From a virus, in the IMG/VR virus record IMGVR_UViG_3300048924_000630, positions 1 to 44,749 of that record: 44,749 bases of DNA, one strand, 5' to 3'. The notes under the pieces were generated by a model. It searched no databases, was not told the origin of the DNA, and saw nothing but the letters and a program-made list of their open reading frames with translations. Below are positions 24,182 through 32,503 of this stretch, one piece after another; within the stretch, counting starts at the first letter, position 1; each line of letters starts with the position of its first letter. The translations under genes were made by a program, and so were the position numbers.

Positions 24182-24206
24182 AAAAAAAAGCCCTCGTCAG
24201 AGGGCT
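24182..24206 (-). terminator. Intra-operon terminator before capsid gene
   Basis: AGCCCTC (24189-24195) and GAGGGCT (24200-24206) form a stem; on the minus strand eight T follow. It sits between the decoration and capsid genes, so head-gene read-through must depend on partial termination, antitermination or a promoter in the 24159-24180 gap. Confidence 0.8.
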
Positions 24207-24223
24207 TCATTGGGCATTGCCGA

Positions 24224-24640
24224 TCAGGTCGGGTCGGCAGCGGACACCGAACCCTTGACATAGATCGACAAGGGCCGCAGCGCAGCAGCCGCTGCAGCAA
24301 TCGTGATGCCGGTACCCAGGGTCATGGCGGCACCGTTGAATTCGCCGGCGAGATACACACCAGCATTCACGTCGCCGGCAGTCGCGTCGACGTTGTCGAC
24401 AGCAACGACTGCCGGATTCTGGGAACCATCGGCAGCGGCAGCGAGCGCCACGACATATTTGCCCGACGCGGTAATACGGCCCAGCACGGTGCCACGCGGG
24501 AACACCTGGCCCACCAGCACGGTCACGGTGTCCGTAACAAGCGGATGGCGACCAGCGATCAGCTGATCCGGGATAAAGGTTTCGGCATAAATACCAGGGA
24601 TCTGCGGACTACCACCCACCTGGTTGACGGGGAGACTCAT
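24224..24640 (-). CDS. Head decoration protein (lambda gpD-like)
   Basis: A 138-residue gpD-type decoration protein: FIPDQLIAGRHPLVTDTVTV, the GTVLGRITASGKYV strand pair and GVYLAGEFN. Trimers stabilise the expanded capsid. It precedes the capsid gene, as in lambda. Confidence 0.93.
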   Translation of the reverse strand: MSLPVNQVGGSPQIPGIYAETFIPDQLIAGRHPLVTDTVTVLVGQVFPRGTVLGRITASGKYVVALAAAADGSQNPAVVAVDNVDATAGDVNAGVYLAGEFNGAAMTLGTGITIAAAAAALRPLSIYVKGSVSAADPT

Positions 24641-24671
24641 GTTGAACTTCCTTTAAGTGACGGGTTGAAAA

Positions 24672-25259
24672 CTATTTTTCGCCGCGACGAGCCTTGCCGG
24701 CCGCGATGATCTGCGCCGTTACAGCGGCATCGCTTCCAGCTGCAGGAGCAGCTGCAGCACCGGCACCGACGTTTGGTGTCTTGACGTTCGCCATGCGGCT
24801 GGCCAGGCTGGACGGCTGCGGCGCGCCGCCGATAGCGAAGGTCTCCAGCATGCTGATCGCTTCAGCGCTGGGCATGCTGGTATTGAAGGCCAGGTGCGCC
24901 GCCACATCGGGCCGCGTGCCAGCTGCTGCGCATTTGAAGATCGCGGCACAGCGGGCACGCTCGTTCACGCGCGCCGCCTTTTCCTTTTCGTCTTCGTCTT
25001 CTTCGGCTTTCTTAGCCTTTTTGGCTTCGTCTTCCTTTTTCTTTTCTTCTTTTTCTTCTTCTTCGGCCCGACGGGCGTCTTCTTTCTTTTTCTCTTCCTC
25101 CTCCTCTTCCTCCATGCGCTTGGCATAGTCTTCGTCGGATTCGTCGGTGCGCTGCTTCTTGTCATCTTCGTCGTCGCCGTCTTCGGCCTTGGCGCCGGCT
25201 GGCTGGCCCAACAGGTGCGCGAACGACAGGGATGCAACCATTTGTTTAATCCTGCTCAT
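24672..25259 (-). CDS. Probable scaffold, Glu/Lys-rich coiled coil
   Basis: A 195-residue protein. Residues about 26-95 are almost purely Glu, Lys, Asp and Arg, including runs of seven and four Glu, predicting one long charged helix. The remaining C-terminal half is Ala-rich (CAAAGTRPDVAAHLAF, ASRMANVKTPNVGAG). Position between the S49 protease and the decoration gene is where lambda carries Nu3, so an internal scaffold degraded by the protease is the best reading. The matching DNA is a purine-rich tract. Confidence 0.75.
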   Translation of the reverse strand: MSRIKQMVASLSFAHLLGQPAGAKAEDGDDEDDKKQRTDESDEDYAKRMEEEEEEEKKKEDARRAEEEEKEEKKKEDEAKKAKKAEEDEDEKEKAARVNERARCAAIFKCAAAGTRPDVAAHLAFNTSMPSAEAISMLETFAIGGAPQPSSLASRMANVKTPNVGAGAAAAPAAGSDAAVTAQIIAAGKARRGEK

Positions 25260-25279
25260 GTAATTTCCAGTAAAAAAGG

Positions 25280-26146
25280 TTAGGTAATTTCGGCAAGCAA
25301 TGCCCGAAACGCTGCATCAGGAGCCAACACGTCATCTGCAAGCGACTGGCTCACGCCGGCTGCTCCCAGGTACGTTGCGGCTTGGGTATCGCGGACAGCC
25401 TTGGCCGAGATATTCCGGTTGCGGGCTACCGTCGTCACGAACAGTTCGCCCATCATGTCAATGTCGCCCTGGAAACGTGCCAGCGCTTCCGGAGACAGTG
25501 GTATTTCAGGGTGGCCATCGGCCTTCGACTCGCCGTAGGTAATGAACGTCACCTTGAAGCCGGCGCCGGTCAGGGCCTTCGACCAGTCCATGTGCATCCA
25601 GATGACGCCGATCGAGCCGACGCCGCCAGTACGCGGCACAGTGATGCGGTCGGCCGCGCTGGCGATCGCATACGCTGCCGAATAGGCGCACTCGTTCAGG
25701 ATCGACCAGATCGGTTTCTTGCCACGCGCGCGGTAGATCGCGTCGACCAGGTCGAAACAGCCGGCCACTTCACCACCTGGGCTGTCGATATCGAGCATGA
25801 TGGCTTTCACGTCCGGATCGCTCATCGCCATCAGGAAGTTCTGGCGGATGCCGTCATAACCGGTCATGCCGGACCAGGGCCGCAGCGAGCCGAGTTTCTG
25901 CACCAGCGTGCCGTAGACCTCAATGATGGCCACGCCGGCAACCACCTCATAGCCGGCCCGGCCATTGCGGCCAGGCGACGAATAAACCACGTCATCGTCT
26001 TCCATCATCAGCGGCGCCGGGTTCAGCCGCGCGATCTGACTGATACCCAGGCGGTCGGCCAGCGCCGCCATGATCACCTCGGCCTTGCCGGGCGCGATCG
26101 CCAGCGGCGTGTTGAACAGCCGCTGGGCCAGAAATTCAAATTTCAT
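25280..26146 (-). CDS. Head maturation protease, S49 (lambda gpC-like)
   Basis: A 288-residue S49 (SppA-type) peptidase. It has DIDSPGGEVAGC, catalytic Ser156 in NECAYSAAYAIAS and probable base Lys208 in TYGESKADGHP. It cleaves scaffold and portal/capsid peptides during prohead maturation. Its ATG shares one base with the portal stop. In lambda the scaffold is the C-terminal part of the same gene; here the scaffold is separate. Confidence 0.95.
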   Translation of the reverse strand: MKFEFLAQRLFNTPLAIAPGKAEVIMAALADRLGISQIARLNPAPLMMEDDDVVYSSPGRNGRAGYEVVAGVAIIEVYGTLVQKLGSLRPWSGMTGYDGIRQNFLMAMSDPDVKAIMLDIDSPGGEVAGCFDLVDAIYRARGKKPIWSILNECAYSAAYAIASAADRITVPRTGGVGSIGVIWMHMDWSKALTGAGFKVTFITYGESKADGHPEIPLSPEALARFQGDIDMMGELFVTTVARNRNISAKAVRDTQAATYLGAAGVSQSLADDVLAPDAAFRALLAEIT

Positions 26147-27774
26147 CAGGTGACCTTTTCTTCTTCAGTTGCAGACGTGGTGTCATATCCAGCCGCCCAT
26201 TCCGGCAGCTTGATGCCCAGCTCTTTAAAGCGCGCGATCTCGATGGCGCGCTGGTTCAGCGTCTCGCGCCAATCCACGCCGCCCAGTTCCGCTGCCTCGT
26301 CCTCGAGCGTAGACAGGCCTGCATCCATGCCCAGGATGGCGCCCTGCCGCTCTTTCACCGGATCGATGATGCCGCGACCTGGCCCCATCCATTTGGCGCG
26401 CGAGTAAGCGGTCCGGAATTCGTGATACTCCGGCGCACGGCGCGGCAGCGGCAGGTTGTCGACTTCCATCGCTTCCTCGGCAAATACGCTAACCAGCGAC
26501 TGACCCAAACCAACCGCGTAATCATTGCGGCGCCGCGACAGCGTTTTCCAGGCCTCCAGCATGGCGCCGCGCGCCGAGCTGTAGTTCACGTCCGACCAGT
26601 CGTTGTTGACCTGCTGCGCTGACAGCCCAGTCCCGGCCGCGAAGTTACGCAGCACAGCAGACTCAAATGCCTGAAAATTGGCGTTCGGCCTGGTAGCCGA
26701 GACGGCATTGATTTTCTCGCCCGGGAACAGAATTGGCATGCGGGAGCCGCCAAGCTTGATCCGGCGATCATCATGAAACTCCTGACGCTGGGTTTGATAA
26801 TCCTTCAGGTCGTCGCCACCCATCGCCTCTTCGACAACAGCCGGGTCATACGGCGACTCGATGTAAGCGGCAAAGATAGCGTTGATGATCGATGCATCGA
26901 GCTCGGCGCTGTCATACTTGACCAGCATTTTCAGTCGCTGCAGCACTGGCGCAAAGATGCCCACACCCCGGTGCTGGCCAGCGCGTTCATGGTCAAAATC
27001 ATGAATAATGATCGGCCTGCCCCAGTTGGTCTCCCGTTCGATACGCTCCCACGTCACAGACTTGGCGCCGGTGAAGAAATCACCCTGGTGCGCACGACGG
27101 ATGTGATAAGCAACCGCCGCGCCGTACGCATCAATCTCAACGCCGCCACGGATCTCGTTGCTGTCAAATACCAGTTGCGGATTCGACAAACGATCCGGGT
27201 CCAGGATCTGGATGGCAGTTGCATATCGCGCGCGGCCTGGTCCCTGCCGTTCAGGCAACCAATGCACCATGGCCAAGGCATCGCCATCAACAAGCTTGTG
27301 GCGAAAGCCCAGGCGCATCAGCTGCCCCACTGTCATTTCGCGCTGGGTATCGCTGTAGCGGCCGATATCGTTCGCCCAGGTTCGGTAGCTGGCCTCCAGA
27401 CACTGCCCGAACTCATCGGCCCACACGTGATCAAATTCCTTGATACCCGTGTGGGCGCGCAGCGCCGCGTAGTCCGGCTTAAAGATCGGCCGGAAGGAAG
27501 CGCCGATCGCGTTGTCCAGGATGCGGGTGACGGCACCGGATGCCCAACCGTCATTGCGCACCATGTCGCGCACGCGCGAGACGATCCGGTCGCGGTGCAT
27601 ATTGAGGTCGCCATCAGGCGAACCCAGGTATGGATTCCAGTCGGCCATGTGGTCGCCATACATATCGGCGGCGTCATATGGCGCGCCGCCGGCACCGGAC
27701 AGCATCGATGCCCGACCTCGATGCGGTGGTAGCGGCTGGCCGTTTGGCCCGAGGATTCTGACGGGGCCGGCCAT
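26146..27774 (-). CDS. Portal protein (lambda gpB-like)
   Basis: A 542-residue portal. The N-terminal MHRDRIVSRVRDMVRNDGWASGAV and FEFDHVWADEFGQCLEASYRTW-type segment and the C-terminal GLGQSLVSVFAEEAM and REYHEFR-like helices are family features. Twelve subunits form the DNA entry channel. It overlaps the gpW-like gene by one base. Confidence 0.97.
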   Translation of the reverse strand: MAGPVRILGPNGQPLPPHRGRASMLSGAGGAPYDAADMYGDHMADWNPYLGSPDGDLNMHRDRIVSRVRDMVRNDGWASGAVTRILDNAIGASFRPIFKPDYAALRAHTGIKEFDHVWADEFGQCLEASYRTWANDIGRYSDTQREMTVGQLMRLGFRHKLVDGDALAMVHWLPERQGPGRARYATAIQILDPDRLSNPQLVFDSNEIRGGVEIDAYGAAVAYHIRRAHQGDFFTGAKSVTWERIERETNWGRPIIIHDFDHERAGQHRGVGIFAPVLQRLKMLVKYDSAELDASIINAIFAAYIESPYDPAVVEEAMGGDDLKDYQTQRQEFHDDRRIKLGGSRMPILFPGEKINAVSATRPNANFQAFESAVLRNFAAGTGLSAQQVNNDWSDVNYSSARGAMLEAWKTLSRRRNDYAVGLGQSLVSVFAEEAMEVDNLPLPRRAPEYHEFRTAYSRAKWMGPGRGIIDPVKERQGAILGMDAGLSTLEDEAAELGGVDWRETLNQRAIEIARFKELGIKLPEWAAGYDTTSATEEEKVT

Positions 27775-28040
27775 CAGAATCGGAACCGCATTGGTCGACG
27801 TGAACGGCTGATAATGCCCAGTTGCTGCTGCAGCGTCCGGATCAGCACGATCAGCTGCGAGATATTCGTCTGGGTGTATGTCACGGCGCGCGCGCCGTCC
27901 CCCTGGGTGTATGAGTAGGACGCCCCCTTGGCGCCAGTCGACAGGTCGATATATGCCTGCTGTGCCTCGGCCAGCGTCTTTTGAAGCGCGGCCGTCGGCA
28001 TACCGGCCAGCAGGCTGGTGGATGGGTCAAATGGTTTCAT
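27774..28040 (-). CDS. Head-tail joining protein (lambda gpW-like)
   Basis: An 88-residue gpW-type connector (MPTAALQKTLAEAQQAYIDL, then GDGARAVTYTQTN and ISQLIVLIRTLQQQLG). gpW binds the portal and stabilises packaged DNA. Between terminase and portal, as in lambda. Confidence 0.93.
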   Translation of the reverse strand: MKPFDPSTSLLAGMPTAALQKTLAEAQQAYIDLSTGAKGASYSYTQGDGARAVTYTQTNISQLIVLIRTLQQQLGIISRSRRPMRFRF

Positions 28041-28047
28041 AGAATTC

Positions 28048-30192
28048 CTACGCGAAGCGTTTACGTTTTTTCAATGCCGGTGCTGCGGCGACGGATATAA
28101 CTCGCACTGCAGCAGGTTCCGGAGCAGCAACGGCTTCCACGACATGGGACGACTCCGTGGGCAAGACCGCGTCTACCGCAGCGCCAGGGGCGCCGTTGAT
28201 CGGCGCCGCGCCTTCGCTCGGCAATACCGGCACATCCGGCAGGTCATCGTCATCGAACAATGGCGCCTGGCTCAGTTGCCCCTCCAGGGAGCTCCATTGC
28301 GCCGGCGTGCGCAAATGGACTTTTGCGGCGCGACTGGCATGCAGAGCGTAGACCTCGCAATCGAGCACCTCGTTGCGGCGGCCGACTTTCTTTTGCCAGG
28401 CCTTGACGATATGGCCGTTGCTGGTCCGGATTGGCGCTTTAACCTCAGACTCCAGCAGCTGGGTGTAATACTCCGGGCTGGTGTTTTTGTAGGTATGAAA
28501 CCGGCCAGGCCCGCTGCCGTCCAGCGAGACACGCCCGCTTTCACCGATCAGCAAGTCCTTTGCGCGCGACGTGCCGACGATAAAGACCTGCAGGCCGTAT
28601 TTCGCGGCTTTGGTGTTGCGCTTGTTCGTTTCCTTGGTCGGTACCGGCCGCGCGAAAATCTCGGAGTCCTTCAAACTGGAGCCCTTGATCGCCATCACGA
28701 ACGGAATGCCTTTACGCTGGTTGTTCCGCACCCACTTGTACGTCGCGTCGGACGTTGTGCCGTCCGATGTATCCAAGCTGACAGCGGACAGGCCAATTTT
28801 GTAGCCGCGCACTGACCGGTACTTGTGATACAGGATCGTATTCAAGTCAGCCCACACAGGATCTTCATAGACGGCAGGATTGCCGAATATGCGGATGTAC
28901 TGCACTAGCCAACTTTCCTCTCCACGCCCGAACGCCCGCAACACCACCTCGATCCGGTCGTGCTGAATATCGACGCCAGCGACCAGGATCAGGCCGCCGA
29001 TCGGCACGGTGTTGGCCTCGTAATCCAGCTCGCGCTCCTGCAGCGCGCCGATCGTCGGCATGTCTCCCTTGTAGGTGTATGGCAAGCCCTTGCTGCTGTT
29101 GACAAACGCAATCAAAGGGCCGGCATCGCCAAGGCTGAACGCATGCAGCGCGGTCAGCCATTTTTCCATCAACAAGGCCATGCGAGAGCCTGGGAATGGG
29201 CTCATCAATTCATTGAAGTAGAAGCCGGCTACACCGCGAAACGGTGCGGTGGCAACCCAGCGGCCCTTGCGTACATACCGATTTTTCTGTGCATCGGTCC
29301 AGGCGCAGCCACATGCCGGGCATGCGTAGTACGCCGTCTCCGGCAGCTTGATCCCGAATACAGGATGGCTCTGCAGCGGGTCGTCCAGACAGCGCAAGTT
29401 ATCGAAGTCGAGCGGGTGCTCTTCGCCACAATCGCCGCAAGGGATCATCGCCCGGCGCTTGTCCGAATTTTCCATTTCAGCGACGACAGCCGAGACACCC
29501 TCAATCGTCGGCGTGCCGCCAATGATCAGCTTCGGCCGCGCATAGGTCTTGACCCGCTCCTCGGCCAGCTTGATCGAGTCCCCCTGCCCCCTCAGGTTCA
29601 GGTTGCAATCGTCAGGCTCCTCCACGAACACGCGCGGCGTTGGCGTCGACTTCACCGAGGAAGGCGAATTCGAGCCGACCAGCTTCAGGAAGCCACCAGG
29701 GAACCGCTTGAACAATTGGCGCTGCTGCGCCTTCCTGCTGCGCAGGTCGATCTTGCCGCGCAAGCGGGGCGTCGCGTCGACCATCGGCTCGAACTTCTCG
29801 GCCATGTACTCTTTGGCTGCCATCTCCTTCGGGAACAGGCCCAGGATCGGCGACGGATCGCTATCAACCCACTTCGCCAGGGCGTTACCGATCACCCCGG
29901 ACGTCCACGCAATCTGCGCCGATTTTTGCCCCACGACTTTGCGCACGGTAGGGTCATCGATCGCATCGAGCGGCCCGTTCTCCCACGCCAGGTAGGGCGT
30001 CACATCCAGGTTGTACTTACCCGGCAACTGCGACTCCAGCTCGGACAGGTAACGGTATTTCCGCGCCCAGGCGCGGGTACTGATTTTCGGTGCCGGCGCC
30101 CAGCGCCGCTGGACTTCTTTAATCGTCGTACTCACCGTCTGCCGCATCAGCGCCTTCAGGGTCGGGTTCATCAGAATCGAATGCGTCGACAT
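28048..30192 (-). CDS. Terminase large subunit (lambda gpA-like)
   Basis: A 714-residue gpA-type packaging motor. The Walker A-like segment is VGQKSAQIAWTSG (about 100) and the acidic box is FVEEPDDCN (about 190). A Zn finger follows (CGDCGEEHPL ... CPACGCAW). The nuclease part starts at LVAGVDIQHDRIEVV. I chose ATG 30192 rather than the TTG before it because GGAGAG is five bases upstream. The start overlaps the small-subunit gene by about 70 bases. The C-terminus contains a Pro/Ala-rich extension. Confidence 0.96.
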   Translation of the reverse strand: MSTHSILMNPTLKALMRQTVSTTIKEVQRRWAPAPKISTRAWARKYRYLSELESQLPGKYNLDVTPYLAWENGPLDAIDDPTVRKVVGQKSAQIAWTSGVIGNALAKWVDSDPSPILGLFPKEMAAKEYMAEKFEPMVDATPRLRGKIDLRSRKAQQRQLFKRFPGGFLKLVGSNSPSSVKSTPTPRVFVEEPDDCNLNLRGQGDSIKLAEERVKTYARPKLIIGGTPTIEGVSAVVAEMENSDKRRAMIPCGDCGEEHPLDFDNLRCLDDPLQSHPVFGIKLPETAYYACPACGCAWTDAQKNRYVRKGRWVATAPFRGVAGFYFNELMSPFPGSRMALLMEKWLTALHAFSLGDAGPLIAFVNSSKGLPYTYKGDMPTIGALQERELDYEANTVPIGGLILVAGVDIQHDRIEVVLRAFGRGEESWLVQYIRIFGNPAVYEDPVWADLNTILYHKYRSVRGYKIGLSAVSLDTSDGTTSDATYKWVRNNQRKGIPFVMAIKGSSLKDSEIFARPVPTKETNKRNTKAAKYGLQVFIVGTSRAKDLLIGESGRVSLDGSGPGRFHTYKNTSPEYYTQLLESEVKAPIRTSNGHIVKAWQKKVGRRNEVLDCEVYALHASRAAKVHLRTPAQWSSLEGQLSQAPLFDDDDLPDVPVLPSEGAAPINGAPGAAVDAVLPTESSHVVEAVAAPEPAAVRVISVAAAPALKKRKRFA

Positions 30193-30637
30193 CAAAACTC
30201 TCCAGCTTGGCCAGCGAGGCCTCGATCTGCACCAGGATCAGATCGGTATCGACCGTGATGCCATGCAATGCGTGAATCTCGCCGACCAAGCGCAGCGGCA
30301 GCGAGAGCAATTCTGTTTTTGCCGCGACGATGTGATCCGACCAGGCTCGCTCGAACAGCGCGGCCGGCGCCAGCTGGCCCAGCCGCTCGGCGAGGTCGAC
30401 CTCCAGCAGGTCAGCCTTCAACCGATCTACCCGGTCGCGCGGTTTCTCACCGACGCGGCGCGCGATGTCCCGGGCGACCATCCACTGGATGACTTTCGCC
30501 GTGTCGTAACTATTGACCGAGCCGCGCCCGCCGTTGATCTCAAACGGGAAGCCGGGTTCTTTTTGCCACTCGCTGAATGTGCGCTCCGATACGCCGATGA
30601 TTTCCGACAGCTCGCGCTTGGCGACCAGTTTTCCCAT
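30119..30637 (-). CDS. Terminase small subunit (Nu1-like)
   Basis: A 172-residue protein. Its N-terminal winged HTH (KLVAKRELSEIIGVSERTFSEWQ, then GFPFEINGGRGSVNSYDTA) binds the packaging site, and it has a Leu-rich middle and an acidic C-terminus (DSDEPDPEGADAADGEYDD), as in Nu1. ATG at 30637 was chosen over TTG at 30649. Confidence 0.93.
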   Translation of the reverse strand: MGKLVAKRELSEIIGVSERTFSEWQKEPGFPFEINGGRGSVNSYDTAKVIQWMVARDIARRVGEKPRDRVDRLKADLLEVDLAERLGQLAPAALFERAWSDHIVAAKTELLSLPLRLVGEIHALHGITVDTDLILVQIEASLAKLESFDVDAFDSDEPDPEGADAADGEYDD

Positions 30638-30782
30638 GGCGGTACCCAATAATTAAAAAGGAAGGAAGCCTATAAAATTCCTCAGCTAGAAACAAACCGG
30701 GGCGCGCAATGCCCTCGGGAGTAAAACCCCTAGGGAGGACCCGCTCATTTCGGCAGGGCCTTCGTCCTGGTCGACCAACAGG
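30638..30782. other. Short gap before terS, candidate cos region
   Basis: These 145 bases have no convincing gene. They contain GC-rich partially symmetric stretches (GGGGCGCGC at about 30699-30707; CCCCTAGGG at about 30727-30735). In lambda-type phages the cos site lies just before the Nu1 gene, so this is the best place for it. No cohesive-end sequence can be recognised from one prophage alone. Confidence 0.3.
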
Positions 30783-31460
30783 TCACGGCCGTGCCGACCC
30801 CATCGCTTTGACCATGCCTTTGTCCATCTCGGCATTGAAGTTGGCATTGACCAAAGCCGTTGCCCGCGCCTGGTAGCCAAGCCGCGTCCTGACTGCAAGC
30901 GCATCACCGAAGCGTATCAACAGCTTCAGCGCACCTGACGTGTTGACGCCGCGCGAACTGATGCGCGACTTGCCTGTCTTCTTGTTCGTGATCGTTGCCG
31001 TTGCCGCCGTGCGCTGCCAGACACCGTTGACGATGCCCTTCTTCGTCTTGACGGGGCCGATGAAGATATCACTGCGCCCCTTCAGTGCGGCCAGCGCACC
31101 CTTGCGCAACTGCCCGTACTGGTTGAGCGCAATGTCCTTGGGATTGAGCAGCGCCTTGCCGGCCAGCTTATGCACACCACCTCGCTCGTATGGCTCAAGA
31201 TAAGCAGCGGTCTTGTCCATCACATACACCCTGGCCGTCAGGTTGTCATTGCGCGCCGCAACGGACTTGACCGAGCGCAGCGTGAAGGGCGACGGGTTTT
31301 TCAATTTGGCCGACAGGTTCTTGACCTCATCGACCACCACCATCTTGGATAGCGACGTCAACGCCAGCGCCGTGGCATACGGCAGCTGACGCTTGGCGAG
31401 ATCATTCAAGCCCCGCTCGAAGTCAGCGAGGTTGGTACGCACCGAGATATCAAATGCCAT
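30783..31460 (-). CDS. Putative minor tail/tail-completion protein (gpZ-like pattern)
   Basis: A 225-residue basic protein starting MAFDISVRTNLADFERGLND. It has a helical N-terminus (KRQLPYATALALTSLSKMV) and then Lys/Arg-rich strands. The LAKRQLPYATALALTS, VKNLSAKLKNPSPFTLRSV and KKGIVNGVWQRT segments recall tail-completion proteins such as lambda gpZ, but I only see the pattern. It lies upstream of the terminase, apart from other tail genes. I rejected a longer start (31574), which reads through a terminator. Confidence 0.55.
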   Translation of the reverse strand: MAFDISVRTNLADFERGLNDLAKRQLPYATALALTSLSKMVVVDEVKNLSAKLKNPSPFTLRSVKSVAARNDNLTARVYVMDKTAAYLEPYERGGVHKLAGKALLNPKDIALNQYGQLRKGALAALKGRSDIFIGPVKTKKGIVNGVWQRTAATATITNKKTGKSRISSRGVNTSGALKLLIRFGDALAVRTRLGYQARATALVNANFNAEMDKGMVKAMGSARP

Positions 31461-31477
31461 GGCCGATCCATTCAGGC

Positions 31478-31497
31478 TTGTGCAGACGTCTGCACAA
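31478..31497. repeat. 20-bp perfect palindrome, shared with parB-like gene
   Basis: TTGTGCAGACGTCTGCACAA is a perfect palindrome 17 bases upstream of the 30783-31460 gene. Its central 16 bases recur exactly at 39576-39591 inside the ParB-like gene. It could be a dimer-binding operator or a centromere-like site. Confidence 0.8.
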
Positions 31498-31521
31498 ATA
31501 AAAAAGCCCACCGAAGTGGGC
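31496..31521 (-). terminator. Rho-independent terminator (minus strand)
   Basis: GCCCAC (31506-31511) and GTGGGC (31516-31521) form a stem with loop CGAA; on the minus strand a T run interrupted once follows. It lies next to the 20-bp palindrome. Confidence 0.8.
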
Positions 31522-31715
31522 AAGCACAAGGAAACAATATATCCCCCGCTATTAAGCGGATCGAGACAGATCACCTCTTTCGCTGTTGAGAAACCTGTGT
31601 AGCTGCTTACGCCGAAAATGCCATAACTTTTCCGGATTCACTGCCCAGCTTTTCCTTGATGACGCCCACCAGGTCGAATACCATCGAGCCACTGGTAGGC
31701 CATGGGCGTGGGCGT

Positions 31716-31751
31716 AAAAAAACCCCGCGAGGCATGCCGCCTGGCGAGGTT
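31716..31751 (-). terminator. Rho-independent terminator after Q-like gene
   Basis: AACCCCGC (31721-31728) pairs with GCGAGGTT (31744-31751), with an inner AGGC/GCCT stem; on the minus strand at least seven T follow. It would stop the early leftward transcript about 108 bases after the Q-like gene. Confidence 0.85.
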
Positions 31752-31858
31752 GATCTGGTCTTACGTCTCAGAGTCAGCTAACAAATATTGCCTTGGATAC
31801 AGTTACTCCGAGAATGACCGAAATATACATGGCTTGTCACAGCCACGTCAAGCGATAG

Positions 31859-32500
31859 CTAAAAAACGCCAACTACTCCCTGGGACATGAAGCTCGGCGC
31901 CAGCCTCTTGAATGCAATCTCTTCCATGTCCCGCAGGTGATCCTGCATTTTCTTCGACGCGCGCTGGTAGGTCATGCGGCTGCCGCCAAAAGACGCGGCA
32001 AGATCGCGTACCGTAATGTCCAACTGCTTGTGATTGGCGAATAAACGCCCCAGCATGCAGTCGATCGCCAACGGATTCAACACTGGAAACATCGGCCTGA
32101 ACCAGTCGGCAAGGCCCCTGATAGCGCCGATGCGCTCAGCCGAGAAAGCAAAGCGGCGCTTGCCATCTATATCCTCGAAATCCGTCTCCCCATACTTCGC
32201 CTGCAGCACCCACATTTCTGTCTTTGGCAACCGATGCTTTACCGCCTGCAGCACCAGGGCGCACTGGGCGCGGACCTCGTTGCCATCCAGTCCGCCGAAG
32301 TTAATTGACCCCGACGCCGTGCCGCGCAACTGCTCCAGCCAGCAACGCTGCCTGCCGTTCAATTGCACGGACTCCATCGCCTTGATCAACGCCGCCCGTA
32401 ACGGAGCGTCCTGCTTTGCCTCCTGGGCCATGATCAGGAACGACACATGCACCGCCTGCCCCACGTTTTCAAATACCGCTTCTTCCGCCTTCACTTCCAT
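31859..32500 (-). CDS. Probable late-gene regulator (HTH, Q-like position)
   Basis: A 213-residue protein. The N-terminal half (AVFENVGQAVHVSFLIMAQEAKQDAPLRAALI-type helix, 8-40) and the segment NFGGLDGNEVRAQCALVLQAV are helical. The C-terminal part contains a likely helix-turn-helix (LDITVRDLAASFGGSRMTYQ) followed by a basic helix. The place at the end of the early operon, just before terminators and late genes, is that of an antiterminator or late activator. I do not recognise lambda Q itself. Confidence 0.6.
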   Translation of the reverse strand: MEVKAEEAVFENVGQAVHVSFLIMAQEAKQDAPLRAALIKAMESVQLNGRQRCWLEQLRGTASGSINFGGLDGNEVRAQCALVLQAVKHRLPKTEMWVLQAKYGETDFEDIDGKRRFAFSAERIGAIRGLADWFRPMFPVLNPLAIDCMLGRLFANHKQLDITVRDLAASFGGSRMTYQRASKKMQDHLRDMEEIAFKRLAPSFMSQGVVGVF

Positions 32501-32503
32501 TGC

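Larger units (their letters stand above)
31461..31858. other. Intergenic control region before late genes
   Basis: No strong gene in 398 bases. It holds a 20-bp palindrome (31478-31497) and two minus-strand terminators (31496-31521 and 31716-31751). A possible 25-codon minus-strand frame (31684-31607, MVFDLVGVIKEKLGSESG start) has good codon choice but no clear ribosome-binding site. The Q-like gene just upstream and the terminators suggest that antitermination here opens the late operon. Confidence 0.5.

Noticed and set aside
24960-25120. Non-coding simple-sequence tract
   Set aside because: It is an uninterrupted Glu/Lys-rich coding stretch at the scaffold position.
28960-30258. Long plus-strand frame opposite the terminase large subunit
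   Set aside because: Antisense shadow caused by high GC at third codon positions.
31461-31574. N-terminal extension of the 30783-31460 protein
   Set aside because: It would read through a terminator hairpin and the palindrome; the Met at 31460 begins the plausible protein.
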